DNA of 64,000 bases from Marinoscillum furvescens DSM 4134 (GTDB lineage: Bacteria > Bacteroidota > Bacteroidia > Cytophagales > Cyclobacteriaceae), in contig NZ_QREG01000014.1 in assembly GCF_003386095.1 (NCBI RefSeq), positions 115,783 to 179,782 of the forward strand, given 5' to 3'. The translations under genes and the position numbers were made by a program. Below are positions 1 to 10,451 of this stretch, one piece after another. The first letter of the stretch is position 1. Each line of letters starts with the position of its first letter. The notes beneath the pieces are model-generated. The model was not told the DNA's origin and did no database searches. It worked only from the letters and a program-made list of their open reading frames with translations.

Positions 1-218
1 TCCTGTATAGCATGCGAATTGATAAAATGATGCCTGGCAGCTGCCAGTTCGTCCGCATCAGGTTTGGCAGTACCTATCTCCATTTCCCGATAAAACTGAC
101 GTGAATCAGCAGAAATGATCTCCGTCTTGAAATGTTGGGCTAGCTGTATAGCAAATGCCGTTTTTCCTACAGCGGTAGGCCCCACCACCGAAAGCAATAT
201 CTTTGTTTTAGCGCTCAT
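1..218 (-). CDS. miaA: tRNA dimethylallyltransferase, N-terminal part (runs off the left edge)
   Basis: The reverse strand from the ATG at 218 encodes about 72 residues before the window edge. They begin [20 protein letters not shown], with the P-loop GPTAVGKT, followed by [21 protein letters not shown]. This is the typical start of MiaA, including the ADSRQ segment that contacts the tRNA loop. MiaA transfers a dimethylallyl group to N6 of A37 in tRNAs that read UNN codons. It is divergent from the histidine kinase at 260, and the two share a gap of only 41 bp. The C-terminal three quarters lie outside the window, so integrity cannot be judged. Confidence 0.93.
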   Translation of the reverse strand, partial: MSAKTKILLSVVGPTAVGKTAFAIQLAQHFKTEIISADSRQFYREMEIGTAKPDADELAAARHHFINSHAIQ

Positions 219-259
219 CACAGCCCCGAAAGTAGCATTATTTAGCTAATTTTATAAAG

Positions 260-3200
260 ATGGATGTGGCAGAAAAAGACACAAAAAAATTACAGGCAGA
301 AATAAAGCGGCTACAAGAGCAGCTCGACCAGGCGCAGCGTGACTACTATGGCCTGGTAGAAAAAACCAATCACCATCTCAAAGAGCTCTTTGACTCCTCC
401 AACGACCTCATTCAGATTTTTAAGCCAAATGGCGAATTTCGATTTGTCAACGAAGCCTGGCGAAACAAACTCGGCTACCTCGAAGACGAAATATTCGACC
501 TTAAATTCGTGGAGGTCGTTCACCCGGATCACCGCAAATCCACCCTCCAAAACCTACTCAAAATCACTGCGGGCAGTCGCCTGGAACGCTTCGAAACTGT
601 ACTCAAAACCAAGTATGGCAAGAATATCTATGTCATAGGCAAGCTCACTTGCGTATTTGAAAATGATGAGCCCACTGAGTTTAGGTGTGTGTTTTTCGAC
701 ATTACAGAGCGCTTTCGTGCAGAACGCGCCCAAAGCCTCTACTACAAGATTGCCAACATCACGCTTTCGCAAAATAGCCTTGAAGACTTTTACGGACGAA
801 TCTATTCAGAACTTAACGAGATCCTGAAAGTAAGAAACTTCAGTGTGGCACTAAGTCAGGGAAAGTCTTATCACTACGCCTACTGGGTGAATGAGCATGA
901 AAAAACTACAGGAGTCACACTCAAAAAAGATGTAGAGCAATTGCTGGCAGACTACACCTTTGAGCGTGGCAAACCCATGATCATCTTTGCTGATGGTATC
1001 GAAAAAATCGCCCATCAAAAACGTGTAAGACTACTAGACCCTCTACCCAATATCTGGCTGGGTGTACCCATTTATCTCGACCACAATCCCATTGGCGTGC
1101 TATCGGTATTTTCCTACCAGGACCAGTCTGCCTACAACCATAAGGATCTGGAGCTACTAGACTTTGTATCTGGTCAGGTCACCCTGGCAATGGAACGAAA
1201 GCTCAATGAAGAAAAAATCCAAAGCCAGGGAGCAAGGATCAATGCCATTTTTGAGAGCTCATCACACCAGATTTGGTCTCTGGATCGGGAGTATAAATTC
1301 ACCTCCTTCAACCACAATTACGCAGATGCTTTTCAGGAATACTATGGGTTTGAACCCAAATTGGGACTTCAGCTCGCAGACATGCAGGGCAAACTCATTA
1401 GCAAAAGAGGAGTTGACTTTTGGAAGAAAAAATATGACCAGGCTTTTGAAGGTAAAACCGTCCATTTTCAGCACAGCATCAAACTAAATGGGGGTAAGAA
1501 AGTCTGGCGAGACATTTTTCTAAACCCTATCTACATGCCAGACGGCAGCATCCATGAGATCTCTGCGATAGCCAATGATGTAACCGAAAAAAAAGAAAGT
1601 GAAACGGCCCTTAAAGAAAGCGAAGAAAAATTCAGAAACATCTTCGAGTCTTTCCAGGACATATTCTTTCGGTGCAACTCCCGAGGCATGATCTCTTTAG
1701 TGAGCCCTTCTGTGAAGAGGGTATTGGGCTATGAACCGCAAGAGCTCATCGGAAGAAAAATTACGGACTTTTTCATTTCCAAATCCAATCTATCTGAGCT
1801 CTTCACCAACCTGCACACACACAATCAAGTTCAAAACTTTGAAGGCATCATCAAAACTCGCGAGGGTAAAAAAATAGAATTTCTAAGCAATGTAAGGCTG
1901 ATCAAAAAACGTAAAAACAACTTTGAAATAGAAGGTGTAGCCCGTGATATTACCAAGCTCAAAGACACGAACCGGCAGCTTCGTGAAGCCAAAGAGCTGG
2001 CAGAACGCTCCCTACAAATAAAGGAACGCTTCCTGGCAAACATGAGTCACGAAATCCGAACCCCAATGAATGGGATCATCGGCATGATAGACCTGATAGG
2101 TACCACGCCACTCGATAGCGAACAATCCGAATACATCCGAACCATCAAAAAGTCCTCAGACAGTCTCATGCACATATTGAATGACATTTTGGATTTATCC
2201 AAAATTGAGGCTGGGAAGATGACGCTTCGCAAAGCTCCGGTGAGAGTAATGGATACGTTCGAAAAAGTGTATGACCTCTACTCTCAGCAAGCACATTTGA
2301 GCAAAAATTCACTCTACTATTACGTAGACGAAAGGGTGCCTGAGTACATACTGGCCGACGAAACCAGACTCATACAGGTGCTATCTAACCTCACGTCCAA
2401 TGCCATTAAGTTTTCGCCACAAAAAGGCACCATCAACCTGAGCATACGCCTGCTCAATAAAAAAAGTAAAAAGCACAAGTTTAAAGTGTCCATAAAGGAC
2501 TCTGGAATTGGCATTTCAGCCCAGGATATCGATAAACTATTTCAGAGTTTTAGCCAAATAGACAGCTCTAGCAGCAAAAACTACGCAGGTACCGGGCTAG
2601 GCCTGGCTATCAGTAAAGAGCTGGTCAAATCAATGGGTGGAAAAATAGGAGTAGCTTCTACACCTGGATTTGGGAGCACCTTTTGGTTTACATTTGAAGC
2701 CGATGCTGTCAACCCCTCTGACCTTCCCGCCTCCAAGGAAGACCCTGTTTTCATCAAACAGTTTACAGACTCAAACCCCAACATACTACTTGTAGATGAC
2801 AACCATATAAACCGAGACGTGGCGAGCAGCATTCTAACAAAATCCGGATGTACAGTGACCGAAGCAGCAAGTGGTAATGAGGCTATCAAAAAAGTAAAAA
2901 AACAGCGTTTCGATTTGATCTTTATGGACATCCAGATGCCCGACATGGACGGTGTAGTAGCCACCCAAAAAATAAAAGCTCTGGGACTGAAACACCTTCC
3001 CCCGATAATTGCCATGACAGCCTACTCTATGGAAGAAGATCGTAGCAAGTTTATCAATCAAGGTCTGGACGACTACCTGGCCAAACCAATAAAAGCGAAC
3101 ATTTTAATTGAAAAAGTCAAATCTTGGTTGCATTTTGAACCTCAGACGGTGAGCTCCGAAGTATTTGAAGACTCTACCGAAGAACTCGTAATCAACCAAA

Positions 3201-3523
3201 ACACACTCAACCACCTCTATAAATATGGAGGTAAAGAACTGATAGAAAGTGTGTTGATGGATTTTGACAAAGAAGCCACAGAGCAGGTGAACAACGCGGA
3301 AAATCACCTGAAAAATAAGGAATATGAAGCCATGCGCTCCGAACTACACACGCTCAAAGGCAACGCCGGTACACTTGGCGTAGAACGGCTGGCATCGGTA
3401 GTCAGGAAAATGGAAAAACAACTTAAAGAAAAAAATTACCACGACCTGGATGTGCAAATGGATTCATTAAAGACTTATTTAGCAGAATTTAAAGAAAGCT
3501 ATCACAACTTCATCAACAGTTAA
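260..3523 (+). CDS. Cytoplasmic hybrid histidine kinase: PAS-GAF-PAS-PAS-HisKA-HATPase-REC-HPt
   Basis: This 1087-residue protein has no signal peptide or membrane segment, so it probably senses a cytoplasmic cue. In order I see a coiled-coil start, a PAS domain (about 42-155), a GAF-like domain (165-315), two more PAS domains (325-450 and 460-570), a HisKA dimerisation helix with phospho-accepting His597 in [15 protein letters not shown], an ATPase domain with DSGIGIS and GTGLGLAIS boxes, a receiver with Asp890 in [11 protein letters not shown], and a C-terminal HPt domain with His1030 in [12 protein letters not shown]. The chain holds every step of a His-Asp-His relay. The next gene, 9 bp downstream, is a lone receiver and is the likely final acceptor (inference from position). 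The ligand is unknown. Confidence 0.93.
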   Translation: MDVAEKDTKKLQAEIKRLQEQLDQAQRDYYGLVEKTNHHLKELFDSSNDLIQIFKPNGEFRFVNEAWRNKLGYLEDEIFDLKFVEVVHPDHRKSTLQNLLKITAGSRLERFETVLKTKYGKNIYVIGKLTCVFENDEPTEFRCVFFDITERFRAERAQSLYYKIANITLSQNSLEDFYGRIYSELNEILKVRNFSVALSQGKSYHYAYWVNEHEKTTGVTLKKDVEQLLADYTFERGKPMIIFADGIEKIAHQKRVRLLDPLPNIWLGVPIYLDHNPIGVLSVFSYQDQSAYNHKDLELLDFVSGQVTLAMERKLNEEKIQSQGARINAIFESSSHQIWSLDREYKFTSFNHNYADAFQEYYGFEPKLGLQLADMQGKLISKRGVDFWKKKYDQAFEGKTVHFQHSIKLNGGKKVWRDIFLNPIYMPDGSIHEISAIANDVTEKKESETALKESEEKFRNIFESFQDIFFRCNSRGMISLVSPSVKRVLGYEPQELIGRKITDFFISKSNLSELFTNLHTHNQVQNFEGIIKTREGKKIEFLSNVRLIKKRKNNFEIEGVARDITKLKDTNRQLREAKELAERSLQIKERFLANMSHEIRTPMNGIIGMIDLIGTTPLDSEQSEYIRTIKKSSDSLMHILNDILDLSKIEAGKMTLRKAPVRVMDTFEKVYDLYSQQAHLSKNSLYYYVDERVPEYILADETRLIQVLSNLTSNAIKFSPQKGTINLSIRLLNKKSKKHKFKVSIKDSGIGISAQDIDKLFQSFSQIDSSSSKNYAGTGLGLAISKELVKSMGGKIGVASTPGFGSTFWFTFEADAVNPSDLPASKEDPVFIKQFTDSNPNILLVDDNHINRDVASSILTKSGCTVTEAASGNEAIKKVKKQRFDLIFMDIQMPDMDGVVATQKIKALGLKHLPPIIAMTAYSMEEDRSKFINQGLDDYLAKPIKANILIEKVKSWLHFEPQTVSSEVFEDSTEELVINQNTLNHLYKYGGKELIESVLMDFDKEATEQVNNAENHLKNKEYEAMRSELHTLKGNAGTLGVERLASVVRKMEKQLKEKNYHDLDVQMDSLKTYLAEFKESYHNFINS

Positions 3524-3532
3524 AAGACGATC

Positions 3533-3913
3533 ATGTCCAAGAAAATATTAGTTGCCGAAGACAGTTCGGTCATTCAAAACCTTACCAAGAAAATACTGTC
3601 GCTGCAGAATTACGAAATAAGTGCCGTGAAAAACGGAAAACAGGTAATGGATAAGTTGAATAAAGAGGTGTTTGATCTGATACTGCTAGACATTCATATG
3701 CCTATCATGGATGGCATGGAATGTGCCCGGGCCATCAGACAAATGCCCGATGACAAAAACGGTAAAGTACCGATCATTGCCATCACTGGAAATGCCAACA
3801 ACTACAGCATGGACGATTTTAAAGACGCAGGTATTGACGATTATATTCCGAAACCTTTAAATTACGACAGCCTGGTAGAAACAGTAAATGGATATTTGGT
3901 AGATGGAAATTAA
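3533..3913 (+). CDS. Single-domain response regulator (receiver only)
   Basis: This is a 126-residue CheY-like receiver with no output domain. The acidic pocket is in VAEDSSV, the phospho-acceptor is Asp53 in LLDIHMPIMDGME, the conserved Thr is in IAITGNA, and the Lys is in YIPKPLNY. It starts 9 bp after the hybrid kinase and its 3' end overlaps the next small gene by 11 bp, so the genes are very likely co-transcribed and translationally coupled. The natural inference is that it takes phosphate from His1030 of the upstream HPt domain and acts by protein-protein contact. No target can be read from the sequence. Confidence 0.93.
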   Translation: MSKKILVAEDSSVIQNLTKKILSLQNYEISAVKNGKQVMDKLNKEVFDLILLDIHMPIMDGMECARAIRQMPDDKNGKVPIIAITGNANNYSMDDFKDAGIDDYIPKPLNYDSLVETVNGYLVDGN

Positions 3914-4178
3914 ATACACAAAACACTTTCTAAACCGCCTGGAAGATATTTTTTCTGAAACTGACTATATGCTCAGGTACGAGAAAGGCAACTTTCAGTC
4001 AGGATACTGCATCCTGAAAGACACGCGCATTGCGATTGTCAATAAATATTACTCTCTAGATGGCAAAATCAACAGCTTACTGGAAATACTCAAGCAAATA
4101 GACATTAACACCAAAGACCTCAGCGAAAAAAACAGGAAACTGTATCAAGAAATCAACCAAACTCAACTTTCATTTTGA
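3903..4178 (+). CDS. Small conserved-looking protein between receiver and hydrolase
   Basis: This is 91 residues, charged and without a signal peptide or membrane helix. It begins MEIKYTKHFLNRLEDIFSET and ends in a lysine/glutamate-rich helix. I do not recognise a family. It is likely real because it is packed into the operon: its start overlaps the receiver gene by 11 bp, and its TGA stop overlaps the TTG start of the next gene. The N-terminal half, with a short strand followed by a helix and further strands, could be a small alpha/beta fold, but that is a guess. Co-expression with the receiver makes it a candidate partner of the signalling pair. Confidence 0.75.
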   Translation: MEIKYTKHFLNRLEDIFSETDYMLRYEKGNFQSGYCILKDTRIAIVNKYYSLDGKINSLLEILKQIDINTKDLSEKNRKLYQEINQTQLSF

Positions 4179-4936
4179 TTGTCACATTTTTAGGCACAGG
4201 TACTTCGCAAGGGGTACCAGTGATAGCTTGCGACTGTGAGGTATGTACCTCAGTAGACTATCGGGACAAACGCACCCGCACCTCCGTGCACATAGAAGTA
4301 GACGACCTCAGCCTGGTAATAGATACCGGTCCTGACTTCCGCACACAAATGCTTCGAGAGCGCATCAAAAAATTAGATGCCATCCTTTTTACCCATGCCC
4401 ATAAAGATCACACTGCAGGGATGGATGACGTCCGCAGTTTCAACTTCAAGCAAAAAATGGATATGCCCGTTTATGCGACCAAACCCGTGATAGAGCAGCT
4501 CCAACAGGAATTTTCCTATGTATTTGCTGCCGACAAATACCCCGGAATCCCACGCATAGAAACGAACCCCATCGATAATTGCGCTTTCCAAATAAACGAA
4601 ACGCTCATTACACCCATAGAGGTTATGCATCATAAGCTACCAGTCCTTGGGTTTCGTATCAATGACTTCACCTATATCACGGATGCCAATAATATCTCCG
4701 ATGTAGAAAAAGCCAAAATAAAAGGATCTAAAGTCCTCGTGCTAAACGCTTTACAAAAAACAGACCACCTAAGCCACTTTACCCTGGATGAAGCAGTAGC
4801 TCTTGCTCAGGAACTAGAAGTAGAAAAAACATACCTAACGCATATAAGCCACAAAATGGGAAAACACCGGGTAGTTGAAAATGAAGTACCCGATAATGTA
4901 GAATTCGCTTTTGATGGATTGAAAATAACCCTCTAG
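4175..4936 (+). CDS. Metallo-beta-lactamase-fold hydrolase, PhnP-like
   Basis: This 253-residue protein has the metal-binding signature THAHKDHTAGMDD (about residues 70-82), the N-terminal strand FLGTGTSQGVP with a nearby CDCEVC cysteine cluster, and a C-terminal histidine in LTHISHKMG. This layout matches PhnP-like phosphodiesterases of the MBL superfamily, which act on cyclic phosphate esters; the actual substrate here is unknown. The start is a TTG that overlaps the stop of the preceding gene, giving MIVTFLGTGTSQG; no ATG lies at a better place for the first beta strand. It is probably the last gene of the operon that begins at 260. Confidence 0.88.
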   Translation: MIVTFLGTGTSQGVPVIACDCEVCTSVDYRDKRTRTSVHIEVDDLSLVIDTGPDFRTQMLRERIKKLDAILFTHAHKDHTAGMDDVRSFNFKQKMDMPVYATKPVIEQLQQEFSYVFAADKYPGIPRIETNPIDNCAFQINETLITPIEVMHHKLPVLGFRINDFTYITDANNISDVEKAKIKGSKVLVLNALQKTDHLSHFTLDEAVALAQELEVEKTYLTHISHKMGKHRVVENEVPDNVEFAFDGLKITL

Positions 4937-4968
4937 CGGATCTCCAATTTTATATTGAGCTTTGCTCT

Positions 4969-6519
4969 ATGTTTCACAACTACTTTTTTCTCAAACGCTT
5001 TGCCACTGAGCTAAATGACCACCTGGCAGGCCACAGCCTACTGGAATGTTTTTCGCAAAACAAGGATGAGCTCATTCTGGGATTTAGCAAAGATGCCAGG
5101 AGCCTTTACCTACGAGCTAATCTCGAGCCGTCCGTGGCTCTGATTGACATTTCGGAGGACTTCCATAGAGCAAAAAAAAATAGCATTGACCTTTTCGATT
5201 CCTTGTTGGACCAAAAAGTAACGGGTGTGTTCGTCTTCAATTATGAGCGGTCGATTGAGATTCAGTTTGGAGCAGCTTCCCTGATTTTTAAAATGCATGG
5301 CACCCGCTCCAATATTCTGCTAAGTGAAGAAGGCAAAGTCACACAGCTCTTCCGCAACAGCATGCCAGCAGATAAAGAAATTGTTCCCCTCGAACTCAAT
5401 CAAATCCCCGACCTCAGCAAAGAAGCTTTTGAAGCAGCAGCTGGTGATCCGCAGCAATTCCTACCAGCACTAGGCAAAGAAGCAAAACAATGGCTCAAAA
5501 AGAAAAACTATGCGACCCTCACTCTAAACGAGCAGTGGGATCTGATGAATGAACTATTGGACACTCTGGAGAATAACTCCATCAGCATTTATGAAGACCA
5601 AAAAGGGCTTCCTTATTTGAGCTTGCTTGAAGAAAATGAGCAGGTGCTTTTGCGTATAGAAAGTGCTCTTGAAGCTGCTACATTCCTATTTAGGCAGTAT
5701 ACGAAATCCTACTACCTCGCTGCAGAAAAGCAGCGCAGACTACAGCCGCTACGCCAGGCGCTAAAAAAGACCAAAAGCTACCTCAACAAAACCAAAGCCA
5801 AACTGGAGCAGCTGAAAAACCAACGCAGCCACGAGGAGATAGCCAACATCATCATGGCCAACTTGCACCAAATCCCAAAAGGCCAAAAAGCAGTTACGCT
5901 ACAGGATTTTTACACCAACGAAAACATAACGATAAAGCTCAACCCTGAACTGACCCCTCAAAAAAATGCTGAAAACCTCTACAGGAAATCCAAAAACCAA
6001 CAGCTAGAGCTCAACCAGCTGGAGGAAAACCTGAAAGCGAGACAAAAAGAACAAGACAAAATAGAGCGGCATATCGCTGAGATAGAGGCTTCGGAAAGCG
6101 TCAAAGAACTCCGGAAAGAAATCCCAGCTGTTAAAACCAAAAAGAACGAAAAATTACTCCCCTATCACTTACACGAATATCAGGGGTATCAAATAATGGT
6201 GGGGAGAAACTCCCGCTCTAACGACGAGCTTTCCCTTAAGGTAGCCAACAAAAATGACCTCTGGCTCCATGCCAAAGATGTAGCCGGATCTCACGTGGTA
6301 ATCCGCCATCAGGCAGGCAAAAACTTTCCCAAGCCCGTTATCGAGTTTGCAGCACGGCTTGCAGCAGGAGCCTCTAAGCGAAAAACTGACAGCCTATGCC
6401 CTGTTATCTACACACCCAAGAAATACCTTCGCAAGCGAAAAGGTGATCCCCCAGGAGCAGTGGTAGTAGAAAAAGAAGAAGTCATCATGGTGGAGCCGTG
6501 GAGATCCAATTCAACTTAA
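4969..6519 (+). CDS. NFACT-family protein, RqcH/Rqc2-like ribosome quality control factor
   Basis: The 516 residues follow the NFACT plan: an N-terminal domain (1-180), a middle segment with long coiled coils rich in Lys, Gln and Glu (about 240-390), and a C-terminal RNA-binding domain with NDLWLHAKDVAGSHVVIR and the AARLAAGASK segment. Bacterial RqcH binds stalled 50S subunits with peptidyl-tRNA and directs C-terminal alanine tailing. The segment NYERSIEIQFG places Glu93-Arg94 where RqcH proteins usually carry a conserved Asp-Arg pair. That alignment is by eye, so the change is noted but not proven. It is shorter than the ~570-residue Bacillus protein. A 32-bp gap separates it from the hydrolase upstream. 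Confidence 0.88.
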   Translation: MFHNYFFLKRFATELNDHLAGHSLLECFSQNKDELILGFSKDARSLYLRANLEPSVALIDISEDFHRAKKNSIDLFDSLLDQKVTGVFVFNYERSIEIQFGAASLIFKMHGTRSNILLSEEGKVTQLFRNSMPADKEIVPLELNQIPDLSKEAFEAAAGDPQQFLPALGKEAKQWLKKKNYATLTLNEQWDLMNELLDTLENNSISIYEDQKGLPYLSLLEENEQVLLRIESALEAATFLFRQYTKSYYLAAEKQRRLQPLRQALKKTKSYLNKTKAKLEQLKNQRSHEEIANIIMANLHQIPKGQKAVTLQDFYTNENITIKLNPELTPQKNAENLYRKSKNQQLELNQLEENLKARQKEQDKIERHIAEIEASESVKELRKEIPAVKTKKNEKLLPYHLHEYQGYQIMVGRNSRSNDELSLKVANKNDLWLHAKDVAGSHVVIRHQAGKNFPKPVIEFAARLAAGASKRKTDSLCPVIYTPKKYLRKRKGDPPGAVVVEKEEVIMVEPWRSNST

Positions 6520-6593
6520 CACGAAAAGAACAACGCATCAGCAAACTTTTATGAGGTTTTGAGACGTTATGATTGTTTAGTTTGAAAAAAGAA

Positions 6594-8501
6594 ATGCACC
6601 GCCTCCTCATACTTCTCCTTCTTCCCCATCTACTTGTAGCTCAGCATTACCATACAAGTAGTGTTTTACAACAACGCCCCACCCCAAGCAGCTCATCCGC
6701 CACCGACCTCACCTACGTGTTTCTGGACCTAAACGCCACCAACACTTCCACTCAGTTAAGCGGAAGAGCTGAGCTTACTTTTCAGGTAAAAACGACCACC
6801 CAACAAATTGTATTAGAACTTACCAACGAACTATCCGTCAGCCAGGTATCTGTCAACAATTCACCCACGACCTACGCTCATTCTAACGACCTCTTGAGCA
6901 TATCCTCACCCAGTGGGAATTTTGAACCAAGGAGTTATACCATAGCTGTGAGCTATTCGGGTAAGCCTACACCGGCCAACAACAATATCTTCTCTGGCAT
7001 CAACAATGCCAGCTCTAATGCCTGGGGAAATCAAATCACCTGGACGCTAAGTGAGCCATTCAACGCCAAAATGTGGTGGCCAGCCAAGCAAGACCTCTCC
7101 GACAAAATTGATTCTGCCGATATACACATCACCATTCCCGGGCATTTGAAAGCAGGATCTAACGGGGTCCTTCAAAGCGTGGTAAACCTACCCAATAACA
7201 AAGTCAGGTATGAATGGTCTACCCGATACCCGATGGCCTACTACCTAATGGCTTTTGCCGTAGGTGCCTATGTAGAGTATAACAACTATGCCCATCCTGC
7301 GGATATGAAAGGCGACTCTATTCTCATCCAAAATTATCTGTATGACAACCCTGAAACGCTGCCTTATTATCGGGATCAACTTGACATGATTCCTCAAATG
7401 CTCGAACTCTTTAGCGAATTACTTGGACCCTACCCTTTTAGACAAGAAAAATATGGTCACATGATGGCACCATTTAGTGGCGGTATGGAGCATCAAACCA
7501 TGAGCTCTATGGGCATTTTCACCTTCGGTCTAAATGCCCACGAACTCGGCCACCAGTGGTTTGGCAACCATGTAACCTGCGCTACCTGGAACGACATTTG
7601 GATCAATGAAGGCTTTGCTCGCTTTTGCGAATACCTGGCTGCAGAACGGTTGCTAGGAGCCTCCAGTGCCAAAGCCGCCATAGCAAATGACATGTTAGCA
7701 GTCATCAATCTAGATACTGGATCCATCTATATCCCAGACCATCACCCTTTGACAGACAAAAGGATATTCAATTTTAAGCTGACCTATGCGAAAGGGGGCC
7801 TTATGCTCAATATGATCAGACAAATCATACGCAATGACGAAGTGTTTTTCGAGACACTTCGTAAATTCTTATCTGCACACCAAAACGGTACTGCTACGGG
7901 CGAAGATTTTCGGCTTATACTGGAGGCAGAAAGCCAACGGGACTTTTCAGAGTTTTTTGAGCAGTGGTACTATGGCAATGGATATCCGATATTTAACATA
8001 GCATGGACCAAACTGCCCGGAAACACGATCAGCATCGCCATTGATCAAAGCACGTCACACCTGACCGAACTGTTTACTACTCCGCTAGAGTTTCACATTA
8101 CGTTCAAAAGTGGGCAAACCAAGCGTATCTTACTTACACAGCAAACCAATAAGGAAACATTTCTCATAGCCGCCAAAGGTTCTGTAGAGCGGGTTACCTT
8201 TGACCCAAATGGCTGGCTCATTAAAAAAGTTGATCGGTTTGTGCAAACCGATGAAAATGGAAATGTAATCCTCAATAACCAACCTGATGAGCCTGCGCTA
8301 TTTCCAAACCCGGTATCTGACTGGCTCTACATTTCGGCACCAGCCCAAAAACTCCGTCTCTCTAACAGTGCAGGTCAGCTGATTTTGGAGGCAAGCGATG
8401 TGAACGAGTTGAATGTGGCTGGCTTATCGCCGGGCTTGTATTTCGTAGAAGTAATACCACGGTCAGGCCACACGCAATTCCATCGGCTGATCAAGAACTG
8501 A
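6594..8501 (+). CDS. Secreted M1-family metallopeptidase with T9SS sorting domain
   Basis: I start at the ATG at 6594, which gives a signal peptide MHRLLILLLLPHLLVAQ; TTG codons at 6573 and 6582 are alternatives, and the latter would add a positively charged MKK. The 635-residue protein has the M1 plan: an N-terminal beta domain, a GGMEHQ segment in place of the usual GAMEN, the zinc motif HELGH (His316, Glu317, His320) and the third zinc ligand in INEGF (Glu339). The last ~75 residues contain FPNPVSD and a short beta-rich tail, typical of a type A T9SS C-terminal signal. It is probably released or attached at the surface and cleaves peptides. Its 3' end overlaps the convergent kinase gene by 39 bp. 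Confidence 0.9.
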   Translation: MHRLLILLLLPHLLVAQHYHTSSVLQQRPTPSSSSATDLTYVFLDLNATNTSTQLSGRAELTFQVKTTTQQIVLELTNELSVSQVSVNNSPTTYAHSNDLLSISSPSGNFEPRSYTIAVSYSGKPTPANNNIFSGINNASSNAWGNQITWTLSEPFNAKMWWPAKQDLSDKIDSADIHITIPGHLKAGSNGVLQSVVNLPNNKVRYEWSTRYPMAYYLMAFAVGAYVEYNNYAHPADMKGDSILIQNYLYDNPETLPYYRDQLDMIPQMLELFSELLGPYPFRQEKYGHMMAPFSGGMEHQTMSSMGIFTFGLNAHELGHQWFGNHVTCATWNDIWINEGFARFCEYLAAERLLGASSAKAAIANDMLAVINLDTGSIYIPDHHPLTDKRIFNFKLTYAKGGLMLNMIRQIIRNDEVFFETLRKFLSAHQNGTATGEDFRLILEAESQRDFSEFFEQWYYGNGYPIFNIAWTKLPGNTISIAIDQSTSHLTELFTTPLEFHITFKSGQTKRILLTQQTNKETFLIAAKGSVERVTFDPNGWLIKKVDRFVQTDENGNVILNNQPDEPALFPNPVSDWLYISAPAQKLRLSNSAGQLILEASDVNELNVAGLSPGLYFVEVIPRSGHTQFHRLIKN

Positions 8502-10196
8502 TTCAGTAAAGGCACCAGGTACAGGAAGTACCACCAGAAATGAAGTTCCAGCCCCTTGTTCACTTTCCACAAACACATTACCGTTGTGAGCTTCTACAAA
8601 TTCGTTAGAAACATACAGTCCCAATCCAGTGCCTTTCTCGTTGTTCGTACCGTTTCGCACCGAATCTTTACCCAGATCAAAAAGTTTATTCTGAACATCT
8701 TCTGGCATACCGACACCTTCATCTTCCACCTTCATGTAAAAATGAGTTCCTTTTTGCCAGGCAGTAAGTTTCACTTCTCCACCTTCATGGCTAAACTTCA
8801 CAGCATTGCTCATCAGATTGCGAATCACCGTACCCAGCATGTCATAATCGGCCTGCACTTGCAGGTCTTCAGGAACATCCACCTCAAACTTCACCCCTTT
8901 CTTAGCCGCAGTGGGTAGTAACAACAGCTGGCACTCGTTGACCAGGCGGCTAAACTCAAAGTCACTCTTATTTAATGAATCAACTTCTGTGTTCATCATA
9001 GACCATTTGAGCAAATTATCAAGGAGTGACAAATTACTGCGCGCTGCATCGTTAAGCGCCTTCAAAAATTGCCGTGTTTCTTCCTGACTGATTTTATTGC
9101 TTTCTACCAAACTCATAATGGTCAGGATAGACGATAGCGGGCCGCGCAAATCATGCCCAATGATCGAAAAGAGCTTATCTTTCATACCCACGAGTTTCTC
9201 CAGCTGCTTATTTTGCTTCTCCAACTCCTCTTTCTGATTCGCTACTTGTCTGTTGGTAGTGGCTAATACACTGTTTAGTTTCACAAATTTCACCAAACGT
9301 AGAATGGACACCACCACAAATAATACGAGCAAAACATACCAACCATATAGTAGCCAGCTGATGTAAGGGATTCCACTTGGCATATTGGCCGAAGGAGCTA
9401 TCCCTATTTTAAAATTCATACCATAGAGCGTCAGTTCTTCATATGCAAATTCGGAGGACGCCATGCCCAGATGACCGTAGTACTGGCTGTCTTTTCTACT
9501 GTGAAATACTCTCGATCCATCATGAATTTGTTCCCGATCGAAATCAGTAGAATCATTCACCGCAAACCGGAATACGTAATTTTTCACTAACGGATTTTCA
9601 TAGATTGGATTGATGAGTGTTTTAAAATCTACAATAGCAGCGATGTACCCTACAGATTGACCATGACGTACTATATTGAAATTTAGTGGAACACCTATCA
9701 TGCCTTCCACTAGATTGATGGGCGTGAATAAGTGAAACTCCTCATCTTGCATTACCGCATCCAGTCGCGCTATTTCATCCTGATCCCTTATATCGCGTAC
9801 AGAAGTTCCTATCAGATTACCCGGATCAGTTTGAGTTCGGCTAAACGAATACCTGAAAATGTGAGCAGTATCTACATAAGTAAGAATCAGAGAGTCGGAA
9901 TAATTTAGGTCCTTGAGTTGATACTCCACAAACGACTGCAAATCATCCTGAGAAGGCATTGTCTCACTGTTGACCATATACGACCGTATGCCCGACATAA
10001 ACATGGCAAACTGGTCTACTGAATTTTGGAAAGACCGTACAGCCTCCTGGTGTACCTTCGTTTGAGCTATGGCTGCTTTTTCACGCTGTGCCTCTTCCAT
10101 GTAGTCGAGCACAAAAGGCAGGTAAAAAGTACCAAATAAGATGATAGCAGCTAGAAAAATGGTCTGAAGGCGCTGGCCGGGACTGAAAAACTTCAT
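8463..10196 (-). CDS. Membrane sensor histidine kinase
   Basis: This 577-residue protein has a first membrane helix at about 12-32, an extracytoplasmic sensor of about 240 residues, a second membrane helix near 282-305, a coiled coil, then HisKA with His348 in FSIIGHDLRGPLSS and an ATPase domain with DEGVGMPEDV and GTGLGLYVS. The sensor region resembles a periplasmic CHASE/Cache-like module, but I cannot name it. No response regulator is adjacent, so it is an orphan kinase. It runs opposite to the peptidase gene and shares its last 39 bp with it. The gene at 10452 is divergent, with 255 bp between. Confidence 0.92.
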   Translation of the reverse strand: MKFFSPGQRLQTIFLAAIILFGTFYLPFVLDYMEEAQREKAAIAQTKVHQEAVRSFQNSVDQFAMFMSGIRSYMVNSETMPSQDDLQSFVEYQLKDLNYSDSLILTYVDTAHIFRYSFSRTQTDPGNLIGTSVRDIRDQDEIARLDAVMQDEEFHLFTPINLVEGMIGVPLNFNIVRHGQSVGYIAAIVDFKTLINPIYENPLVKNYVFRFAVNDSTDFDREQIHDGSRVFHSRKDSQYYGHLGMASSEFAYEELTLYGMNFKIGIAPSANMPSGIPYISWLLYGWYVLLVLFVVVSILRLVKFVKLNSVLATTNRQVANQKEELEKQNKQLEKLVGMKDKLFSIIGHDLRGPLSSILTIMSLVESNKISQEETRQFLKALNDAARSNLSLLDNLLKWSMMNTEVDSLNKSDFEFSRLVNECQLLLLPTAAKKGVKFEVDVPEDLQVQADYDMLGTVIRNLMSNAVKFSHEGGEVKLTAWQKGTHFYMKVEDEGVGMPEDVQNKLFDLGKDSVRNGTNNEKGTGLGLYVSNEFVEAHNGNVFVESEQGAGTSFLVVLPVPGAFTESVLDQPMELRVA

Positions 10197-10451
10197 GATT
10201 CAAGTGTTGATCTTCGTTAAAGATCAGTAGTTCAGTAGTTTTCATCCGGCATATTAGGTGAGTAAGCAAAGAATATCGGTGAGTGAGCACCTTTTCCCTA
10301 CATAACCGCTGCCATCAGACCACCCCCCTTCCCCAGAGACATAAGGGTTTCATAACATGCCTGTAAGAAGTTTAAAAGGAGAATACGGAGCCAAGAAGTC
10401 GTTTGATTTGTCTTGTAGTAGTAAACAACCAAACATCAAAGTCTTCAGCAA

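Noticed and set aside
2581..3015. A 144-codon antisense frame inside the hybrid kinase
   Set aside because: It lies entirely within a well-supported gene and has no independent signal; it is a shadow of the coding frame.
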